Of a DNA stretch of 36,884 nucleotides, positions 25,081 to 31,039 are shown piece by piece. Made by a program: the position numbers and the translations under genes. The stretch is from contig DJXD01000005.1 of assembly GCA_002449585.1 (NCBI GenBank), forward strand, positions 11,834 through 48,717. The letters are read 5' to 3'. Position 1 is the stretch's first letter. Each line of letters begins with the position of its first letter. Source of the DNA: Ruminococcus sp. UBA7013. Lineage in GTDB: Bacteria > Bacillota > Clostridia > Oscillospirales > Ruminococcaceae. The notes beneath the pieces were generated by a model. It was not told the DNA's origin and did not search any database. It saw only the letters and a program-made list of their open reading frames with translations.

Positions 25081-25109
25081 TTGACAAGCCTTTTGGCTTG
25101 TGATAGAAT
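25081..25109 (+). promoter_or_regulatory. Promoter of the NACHT gene with operator in the spacer
   Basis: A perfect TTGACA (25081-25086), 17 bases and TAGAAT (25104-25109) form a strong promoter. The inverted repeat CAAGCC-TTTT-GGCTTG (25085-25100) overlaps the -35 box and spacer, a classic place for a repressor. The leader to the ATG is about 85 bases. Confidence 0.75.
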
Positions 25110-25127
25110 GATTATAGCACAGATTCT

Positions 25128-25182
25128 GCAAAAGTTTGTTCACAGAATGCAGAAGTTTATGTTGTAAAACGAAAAAGTTTAT
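25128..25182 (+). repeat. Three phased AAGTTT repeats in the NACHT leader
   Basis: AAGTTT cores at 25132-25137, 25153-25158 and 25175-25180 lie 21 and 22 bases apart (two helical turns), within the similar units GCAAAAGTTTGTT, GCAGAAGTTTATG and CGAAAAAGTTTATT. They sit between the start site and the ribosome binding site and could be binding sites for a regulator. TTCTGCA and TGCAGAA (25124-25130 and 25148-25154) also form an inverted pair. Confidence 0.45.
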
Positions 25183-25200
25183 TCGGAGAGGAATTTTTCT

Positions 25201-27876
25201 ATGCATCAGCTGACTTTGAATACACTGCTTTCACTCATCATCCAATCAAAAATTACAGGTAAAGGCAGAATTGGAAACGGCAGAATCTTTATCAGACTGC
25301 TTTCTGTCATTGCTGACTGTCCAAATCCAAATGCTAACAAAGAATGGAATATGCTTGCTTTGTTCAGCAGTCATGCGGATAAACAGTCTGCTTACCGGCA
25401 AATCAACCGGATTCTGCTGGACTTCGTTCCGACCGGAACGGGCTGTTCCATGAGTAAAATCACAGTAAAGACATTTGAGAAACGTGTCGGAATCGGGAAA
25501 AAATTCAGCATGGAACAGTATCGGCTGTATCTTGCTGAAATGGGAAGCTTCTGTTCTGAAATTCTGGATAAAGAAAAAGCTCCGGCACTGGTGAATACCC
25601 TGCTGGAACTGCTCCGAAAAGAGGATGAAATTCAATATATTTTGTACGGATTTCAATTGATTCATAAAAATCATTTATCCGGAACGGCTGCACATCCGAA
25701 GAAAATCTGTCTGGAAGCCCTGCTTCTGGGATTATTATATCAGACATTGAAAAATTTTACTCCGGCGAATGCCGGAGCTGTTCAACTTTCTGATTCAGAA
25801 TCAGATTCAGTCCGTGTGCTGCGGCTTGGAAGCAAAGAAAATCCGATATTCTGGGGAGAATCCTCCGAACTGCTGGAAATCCTCAATCCGGAACTAAAAA
25901 TTTCAGTAAAAGAAAGTCTGCAAACCAGACCTGTTCCAGAAAATGATTTCTGCTATCCGGTTGAAATTCAATATCATAATAAAATTATTTTATGGAATCC
26001 ATTGTTTTTTGATGAGATAAATCAAAATCATCTGTTTCTGTATGCTTCCGGAGGCATGGGAAAATCATTTCTGTTACAGCATCAGAACGGCTTGCTTCTG
26101 TCACTTTCCGGCTATCGGGAAGAATTCCGTGAAAAAATAAATCCAGCATGTTCCTGCTGGATTCTGATTCAGATTTTATTGAAATATCATTATCATTTTG
26201 CTTATCCGACATTCGACATATGTATTGCTTGTGAAGGCGAGGAAACGCTTCTGCAACAGATTTCTGACCTGCTGAATCTGCTGAAAAAACAGCCTGAAAA
26301 TCAGCTTCCGGAATATACGCTCCTGCTGGACGGCATGAATGAAATGAATCCGGAACTGCATGATATTTTTACAGAAGAACTTGCATATATCTGTCAGGAG
26401 TGGCATAATATCCGGATTATCATAACAAGCCGGAATGTTCCAGTTTATGAAGTCTTTGATGATTTTGAGAAAATCGAAATTCTGGGAATTCCTGAAAACA
26501 GCAGAGATTCACTGCTTTCAGAATATCCCGAAACAATGAAAAATGCAAAACTGCTTGAAATACTCAGGACTCCGCTGTTTCTGAAATGTTTTCTGGAAAG
26601 TCAGAATTCACCTGATATGCTCAGTACACGAGGCGAAATTCTGGATGCCTATTTCTCAAATCAGATGAAAAAGTATGAAAAGCCGCTTCAATTCGTGATA
26701 AAATATGCACTTCCGTTTTTAGCGTATTCTATGCAGCTGTTTCATCTGAATATCCGGCGTTCTGATGTGTCCGATGCTGTTGAAAAAGCATTCAGCATCT
26801 ATCTGGATCATGAACATATTTATCAGAATCTTCTTGCTGAGGAGAAATTCAGAAAACAGGCACTTCAACAAGCCAGAAACAGCATCGATTTTACAGAACT
26901 GCTGATTGAAAAAACAGGAATTCTTGTTGTCAGAGACAATCAGCTGCAATTCTCACATCAGTATATTCATCACTATTTCATGGCAAAATACATCCTGAAT
27001 GCCGTTCATGCAGTCAGAGCAGATTACCAGAAGCAGACATTTGATAATTTTCAGTTAGAAAAAATCTGGTATGACTGGCTTGATTCGCCTTATCTTCTGC
27101 TTGGTGAAATCTGCGGAGATTACCGCAATATTCCTGATAAAAACGGCATTCTTGAGTATTACAGGACAGAACTGGATGCTCTGCTTGATATGGCAAGAGA
27201 TTTCCATGTAGACAGCATCACAAACGAAATTATCAAAGTCATGCGTTTTTCAAGAAACCGTCTGATTTGCGGTGTGGATTTCAGCAGTCTTTTCATTTCA
27301 GTATTCAGCACATCAGGTTTGAAATTCAGTGATAACGGCAGTTATCCGAGTGATTTCCATAAATGCAGAATTCATACTCTGCCAAATAGGGCATCTTTTA
27401 TTTTCTGTGCAGATTTTTCTTCTGACGGAAAGAAAATCCTGCTCGGCATGGACGACAGTCATGTGATTCTGTTCGATTTCAGAGCCAGACGGATTCTGAA
27501 AGATTACAATCTGCACAGCTGTCTGAACTACGGCGAATGCTTTGAGAATATCAGATTTCTGAATCATGACAAAGAATTTATCGTCACTACACAGTATACA
27601 AGCTTTCTGACAGAAACAGATACAGGAAAGATTCTGAGTATCTGTCCTGAAAAGAGCCCTCTTTCTGATTCCGGACGGGCAGCAGCCGTTTCACCGGATT
27701 ATCAGCATTTTCTGATTAATGACATCATTTATTCCGTCACAGGAGAACGCAGAAAAATACAGTTTCCAGAAAGATACAATCATTTCAGAAACTGTGACTT
27801 CCGAGGTTTTGTTTCTTTTTTGGGCGATGAAAAAAACAAAGAAATCCTGCGAAAATCAGGTGCATTGATAGAGTAA
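25201..27876 (+). CDS. NACHT/STAND-family NTPase
   Basis: The protein (891 aa) has an unrecognised N-terminal region (1-250), a NACHT module with Walker A ASGGMGKS (282-289), Walker B LLLDGMNE (374-381) and TSR (409-411), a helical middle part (430-680) and a C-terminal beta-rich part resembling WD/propeller repeats (about 720-890, SSDGKKILLGMDDSHVILFD). STAND proteins sense a ligand through the C-terminal repeats and then oligomerise to fire an effector; bacterial NACHT and Avs proteins stop phages this way. No known effector motif is visible in the first 250 residues. GGAGAGG precedes the ATG, with a repressed-looking promoter upstream. The plus-strand unit ends in a terminator. Confidence 0.8.
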   Translation: MHQLTLNTLLSLIIQSKITGKGRIGNGRIFIRLLSVIADCPNPNANKEWNMLALFSSHADKQSAYRQINRILLDFVPTGTGCSMSKITVKTFEKRVGIGKKFSMEQYRLYLAEMGSFCSEILDKEKAPALVNTLLELLRKEDEIQYILYGFQLIHKNHLSGTAAHPKKICLEALLLGLLYQTLKNFTPANAGAVQLSDSESDSVRVLRLGSKENPIFWGESSELLEILNPELKISVKESLQTRPVPENDFCYPVEIQYHNKIILWNPLFFDEINQNHLFLYASGGMGKSFLLQHQNGLLLSLSGYREEFREKINPACSCWILIQILLKYHYHFAYPTFDICIACEGEETLLQQISDLLNLLKKQPENQLPEYTLLLDGMNEMNPELHDIFTEELAYICQEWHNIRIIITSRNVPVYEVFDDFEKIEILGIPENSRDSLLSEYPETMKNAKLLEILRTPLFLKCFLESQNSPDMLSTRGEILDAYFSNQMKKYEKPLQFVIKYALPFLAYSMQLFHLNIRRSDVSDAVEKAFSIYLDHEHIYQNLLAEEKFRKQALQQARNSIDFTELLIEKTGILVVRDNQLQFSHQYIHHYFMAKYILNAVHAVRADYQKQTFDNFQLEKIWYDWLDSPYLLLGEICGDYRNIPDKNGILEYYRTELDALLDMARDFHVDSITNEIIKVMRFSRNRLICGVDFSSLFISVFSTSGLKFSDNGSYPSDFHKCRIHTLPNRASFIFCADFSSDGKKILLGMDDSHVILFDFRARRILKDYNLHSCLNYGECFENIRFLNHDKEFIVTTQYTSFLTETDTGKILSICPEKSPLSDSGRAAAVSPDYQHFLINDIIYSVTGERRKIQFPERYNHFRNCDFRGFVSFLGDEKNKEILRKSGALIE

Positions 27877-27886
27877 TATAAGATTT

Positions 27887-27910
27887 GCCCGGCATTGCCG
27901 GGCTTTTGTT
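27887..27910 (+). terminator. Rho-independent terminator after the NACHT gene
   Basis: Stem GCCCGGC (27887-27893), loop ATT and GCCGGGC (27897-27903) form a perfect 7-bp hairpin followed by a T-rich run. It starts 11 bases after the stop codon. Confidence 0.85.
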
Positions 27911-27929
27911 GTTTTTTCATGTTAAATTA

Positions 27930-28457
27930 TCAGCATGATTTATTTTTCTTCTTTTTTCGATAGGCTTCATCTTTCTCTTTATCCCAAAATTCAACATAAG
28001 ACTTTGTTTGAGTAATATATTCAACCCATTTGCTGAAATCGTCTATTGCCTTGAAATCTGTACTGAGCATCTTTCCATCCACAAAGCTGACAGAATTTAC
28101 CAGTATATGTCCATGAAACCAGGAACAATCATGGTCGGCTTTGTGTGTACAGTGCAGAGTCTGATACCGCTGATGAAAATACTTGGCAATATCTTTGGTA
28201 TAATCAGCAGCTGTCTTTACATCTGGAGCAGACGATACATTATATGAAATAATAAAATGAACCAGTGGATTTGTACTCGTTTTTCCATAGTACCTTTTCA
28301 CCGCCAGCATCTGTTCATAGCAGATATCCGGATGATATGGGTCAACACCATTTCCAGACCAGTCAACTGCACGTTTCGGATTACAGATATAATTGCAGAC
28401 ATTTTTCAGATATTCCAGTCCGCCTCCAAAGTCCTTTTTTACTTTAATGACTGCCAT
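27930..28457 (-). CDS. Short relaxase (MobA/VirD2-type core)
   Basis: The product (175 aa) matches the relaxase core: tyrosines near the N terminus (about 16-23, YLKNVCNYI), a histidine-rich motif WFHGHILVNSV (about 112-122) for metal binding, and the VHFIISYN strand (66-73). It should nick one strand at oriT and stay covalently bound. Most family members run to 300-600 residues with a C-terminal helical or helicase part; this one stops after the core and a Lys-rich tail. It is either a minimal relaxase or truncated. It starts inside the end of the MobC-like gene (19-base overlap), with GAGGCG ahead of the ATG, so the two are co-translated. Confidence 0.8.
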   Translation of the reverse strand: MAVIKVKKDFGGGLEYLKNVCNYICNPKRAVDWSGNGVDPYHPDICYEQMLAVKRYYGKTSTNPLVHFIISYNVSSAPDVKTAADYTKDIAKYFHQRYQTLHCTHKADHDCSWFHGHILVNSVSFVDGKMLSTDFKAIDDFSKWVEYITQTKSYVEFWDKEKDEAYRKKKKNKSC

Positions 28458-28714
28458 AATTCATTCGCCTCCTGTTTTAATTCCAGCACTTTACTTTTAT
28501 CCATATGAATCACTGCTTCTACTGCCCCATTCAAAATATTCTGAATTTTTACCAGAGTTTCGGGAGATATGCCTTCTACCCCATGCAATGCCATAAATTC
28601 AATGTAACTGGCAAACTGCATTCCCTTCGCTGCTGCCTTTTCTTTCACAATCTTCTTCTCATCATCACTAAGTCTGATTGAAGTGGTCTTCTTCTGCTCG
28701 TGTTCTGCTTTCAT
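28439..28714 (-). CDS. MobC-like mobilisation accessory protein (ribbon-helix-helix)
   Basis: The product (91 aa) has an N-terminal ribbon-helix-helix (TTSIRLSDDEKKIVKEKA, about 10-27) and a helical C-terminal part typical of MobC/relaxosome proteins (YIEFMALHG, then ETLVKIQNILN). It should bind oriT, melt DNA and help the relaxase. A strong GAGGAGG site lies upstream. The relaxase gene overlaps its end. The repeat-rich, gene-free stretch directly upstream (28715-29294) is the natural oriT candidate. Confidence 0.78.
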   Translation of the reverse strand: MKAEHEQKKTTSIRLSDDEKKIVKEKAAAKGMQFASYIEFMALHGVEGISPETLVKIQNILNGAVEAVIHMDKSKVLELKQEANELWQSLK

Positions 28715-29021
28715 GTCAGAATCCTCCTCTATAAAAATATTTTTACAAATGATGATTTTATGACATATTCGCTCTGCCGGATATGTTTTCTCATTTGCTA
28801 ATATTTTGTATTACGCATTTCAAAGATTATTATTTTATAAATTAAATATATATGTAATCCAGCATAGCCCGACAATACGTCAATTCTATTCTTACCTTTT
28901 TCATCCGGCAGTGTAATCACAATGATGCTATCATTCATTCAGATTGTTCTTATGCCAGATTCTTTCACTATGATGTCATGATATCATTCCATCTGTTCTA
29001 TAGCGAGCATGTCTTCATGTC

Positions 29022-29036
29022 ATGTTATCATAACAT
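29022..29036. promoter_or_regulatory. Perfect palindrome in the candidate oriT
   Basis: ATGTTAT-C-ATAACAT is a perfect inverted repeat with 7-base arms. It could be a MobC-like or relaxase binding site, or an operator for the divergent genes. Confidence 0.4.
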
Positions 29037-29252
29037 AATATGAAAACATGTTGGTTCTTTATCTTCTCTTTCTATAACATAATCTACTATATATATATAT
29101 ATTATTGATAGTATATTCCTTAACGTCCTCTCTCTATAACATAATATATATTACAGGCGGTCGCTTCGCTCCCTCCCCCTATTATGTAGTACATGTTTTT
29201 TTCAATTATTTTTTCTATTTTTTTGAATTTTCATATATATATCATTTATGTG

Positions 29253-29268
29253 AATCATGAACATGATT
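29253..29268. promoter_or_regulatory. Operator-like palindrome before the DUF960 gene
   Basis: AATCATG-AA-CATGATT is a perfect 7+7 inverted repeat ending 26 bases before the DUF960 start codon, in the expected position for a repressor site. Confidence 0.4.
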
Positions 29269-29294
29269 TAATTCTATAGAAAGGAGAGCTTGCC

Positions 29295-29582
29295 ATGTTT
29301 GACAACCAGCGTTATCTCACAAAAGGCGTGAATGAATCCATTCCGTTTGAGACTCAGGCTTTTATCTGGAACTGTATCGACCGTCTGCCGGAAGACGAAA
29401 GAGACTATTTCCAGATTTTCGAGCTTGAAGACATCGGCGGTATGCAGCACATCGTCCACAAATCCGAACAGCCGGAATACTGCATGAACTACTTTATTCC
29501 AATGCTGAAAGCCGTCACTGCCAAAGTCTACGTCATCGACAGCACAGAATATTCGACTATGCTCCTGGCTGAGGAGTACTGA
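29295..29582 (+). CDS. DUF960 family protein
   Basis: The product (95 aa) has the family pattern RYLTKGVNESIPFETQAFIW, then YFQIFELEDIGGMQHIVHKS and PEYCMNYFIP. DUF960 proteins are small, soluble and common on Firmicute plasmids and integrative elements, usually near mobilisation or replication genes; the function is not known. AAAGGAGAG lies 7 bases before the ATG. It stands between the candidate oriT and an integrase. Confidence 0.75.
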   Translation: MFDNQRYLTKGVNESIPFETQAFIWNCIDRLPEDERDYFQIFELEDIGGMQHIVHKSEQPEYCMNYFIPMLKAVTAKVYVIDSTEYSTMLLAEEY

Positions 29583-29603
29583 AATCAGCCACCTGACAAA
29601 ATT

Positions 29604-29623
29604 CCTCTGCCGAAAGGCAGGGG
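29604..29623 (+). terminator. Hairpin between DUF960 and integrase (weak terminator or attenuator)
   Basis: CCTCTGCC, a GAAA tetraloop and GGCAGGGG form an 8-bp stem. The following sequence is only moderately T-rich, so it may attenuate or stabilise rather than stop transcription into the integrase gene. Confidence 0.5.
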
Positions 29624-29660
29624 TAATTATTTTATCTTATCTCAGAAAGGGGGATTTAGA

Positions 29661-30806
29661 ATGAACATACTCGACGAAGGGCGATGGCGTGGAGTAGTTT
29701 CTATGCCAAGTGCTGACGGAAAGTATAAACGCAAGTATATCTATGGAAAAAGCCGTAAGGAAGTCTCCGAGAAAATGAACGAACTGCTCAGTCAACTCAG
29801 TACCAATACCTATGTTGAACCAAACCGGACAACACTCTATGACTGGCTCTGCCTCTGGCTGGAGACTTACTGCAAGAACGAGGTCAGAATGACAACTTAT
29901 GTCAATTATGAAACTTACGTGCATAAGCATATCAAAAATTCTATCGGCGGCTATGAACTCTGCAAGCTGAATACGCTCATCATCCAGCAGTTCTACAACG
30001 AAAAATCCCGAAAAGGCAGAATTGACGGAAAAGGCGGTCTCAGTCCCAAGACCATCAAGAATATGCACGATATGCTGCATAAAGCTCTGGCACAGGCAGT
30101 CAGCTTAGATATGATTGCCAAGAATCCGGCAGATGCAGCTGTTCTTCCAAAACGGAAAAAAGTCGAGATGCGCTACTTCACAGTTGAGGAACAAAAACAG
30201 CTACAGGAAGCACTCAAAGGACATCGGCTGGAAATGCCGATTCTGCTCGCACTCTATACCGGATTAAGGCAGGGGGAACTTTTAGGACTGCCCTGGAAGA
30301 ATGTACAGCTCGACTTAAACGGACAAAGCTATATCAAAATTACACAGACACTGAACAGAGTCAAGAATCCCGATGAAACTGCTCCAAACAGAACCATTCT
30401 CCAGATTAACGAACCCAAGACGATACATTCCGTCAGAACAATTCCTCTGCTCCCTGAAATCGCTGAAAAACTCAGCCGTTACCGTGAAGCACAGACAGCT
30501 TATTTCAGGTCACATCATCTGCCAGACTCCGATTTTGTATTCACATCTGTTACCGGAACACCTATTGAACCCCGTGATTTCCAGAGAGATTTCAAGAAGA
30601 TTCTGGAACAGAACAGCATCCGTGTCATCAATGTACACGGACTCAGGCACACCTTCGCTACCAGAAGTCTGGAAAGCGGCATGAATGTAAAGACCCTTTC
30701 AGCTATCCTCGGTCACAGCAATGTCGGATTCACCCTCTCGACATATGCCCATGTTACGGAATCCCTGAAAGCAGAAGAAATCAGTGATTTGAACAGCTTT
30801 CTGTAA
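29661..30806 (+). CDS. int: Tyrosine integrase (third copy)
   Basis: The protein (381 aa) has an arm-binding domain (about 3-45), a core-binding domain (about 55-165) and a catalytic domain with R203 (TGLRQGE), H326 and R329 (HGLRH), H352 (LGH) and Y362 (LSTYAHV). AAAGGGGG lies 9 bases before the ATG. It resembles the integrase of element A in layout but lacks the HicB-like tail. A terminator, a promoter and a pair of related 40-base inverted sequences follow (30915-31039), which may be its own recombination site. With the mobilisation genes it may form a nested element. Confidence 0.93.
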   Translation: MNILDEGRWRGVVSMPSADGKYKRKYIYGKSRKEVSEKMNELLSQLSTNTYVEPNRTTLYDWLCLWLETYCKNEVRMTTYVNYETYVHKHIKNSIGGYELCKLNTLIIQQFYNEKSRKGRIDGKGGLSPKTIKNMHDMLHKALAQAVSLDMIAKNPADAAVLPKRKKVEMRYFTVEEQKQLQEALKGHRLEMPILLALYTGLRQGELLGLPWKNVQLDLNGQSYIKITQTLNRVKNPDETAPNRTILQINEPKTIHSVRTIPLLPEIAEKLSRYREAQTAYFRSHHLPDSDFVFTSVTGTPIEPRDFQRDFKKILEQNSIRVINVHGLRHTFATRSLESGMNVKTLSAILGHSNVGFTLSTYAHVTESLKAEEISDLNSFL

Positions 30807-30814
30807 TAACATCA

Positions 30815-30855
30815 TGCAGTCCGCCCCACACGGGGCGAGCTGCACATTATAAATA
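30815..30855 (+). terminator. Rho-independent terminator after the third integrase
   Basis: TGCAG...CGCCCC-ACAC-GGGGCG...CTGCA (30815-30844) is a strong hairpin with a short internal mismatch, followed by a T-rich run. Confidence 0.85.
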
Positions 30856-30871
30856 TTTTTTTGTATATAGA

Positions 30872-30901
30872 TTGACAGGTACATGTTCTTTATGGTATAA
30901 T
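30872..30901 (+). promoter_or_regulatory. Strong sigma-70 promoter facing the large ATPase gene end
   Basis: Perfect TTGACA (30872-30877), 18 bases and perfect TATAAT (30896-30901) on the plus strand. No credible plus-strand gene follows. The transcript would run through the inverted pair at 30915-31039 and then antisense to the 3' end of the ATPase gene. Confidence 0.75.
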
Positions 30902-30914
30902 TGATACGATACGA

Positions 30915-31039
30915 ATGAAAAAGTACAAACTGCGCAAGGATTCCAAAAAAATTTAATTCAAAGAAATGCAAAACATACCTATTTCAGCAGTTCCGGCAAC
31001 TATTTTTTTCAAAATCCTTGCAGACATTACACTTTTTCA
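30915..31039. repeat. Pair of related 40-base inverted sequences
   Basis: Plus strand 30915-30952 and minus strand 31039-31000 both read ATGAAAAAGT, 9 differing bases, GCAAGGATT and then an A7 run. The arms flank about 47 bases. They could fold as one long hairpin in RNA from the promoter at 30872, or be inverted recombination sites of the adjacent integrase. The right arm overlaps the last codons and stop of the ATPase gene. Confidence 0.6.

Larger units (their letters stand above)
28715..29294. other. Gene-free, repeat-rich region: candidate oriT
   Basis: This 580-base stretch has no credible gene. It holds a perfect palindrome (29022-29036), two copies of TCTATAACATAAT 62 bases apart (29071-29083 and 29133-29145), an (AT) tract (about 29088-29101), further imperfect inverted repeats around 28970-29020 and a GC-rich island GGCGGTCGCTTCGCTCCCTC (29157-29176). 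Inverted repeats, an AT-rich stretch and a GC island upstream of mobC/relaxase genes are the usual parts of an origin of transfer. The nick site cannot be named. Confidence 0.4.

Noticed and set aside
6520..27876. High frequency of TCCGGA words
   Set aside because: It is explained by codon choice (CCG for Pro, GGA for Gly, ATT CCG GAA and similar) in the coding strands; no spacing pattern suggests uptake or restriction-avoidance signals.
29086..29104. (AT)n tract
   Set aside because: It is a simple AT-rich run in a gene-free stretch; noted within the candidate oriT but not a feature alone.
30915..30956. 13-codon ORF (MKKYKLRKDSKKI) after a strong promoter
   Set aside because: There is no ribosome binding site, and the sequence is explained by the inverted repeat arm, whose A-rich bases read as Lys codons.
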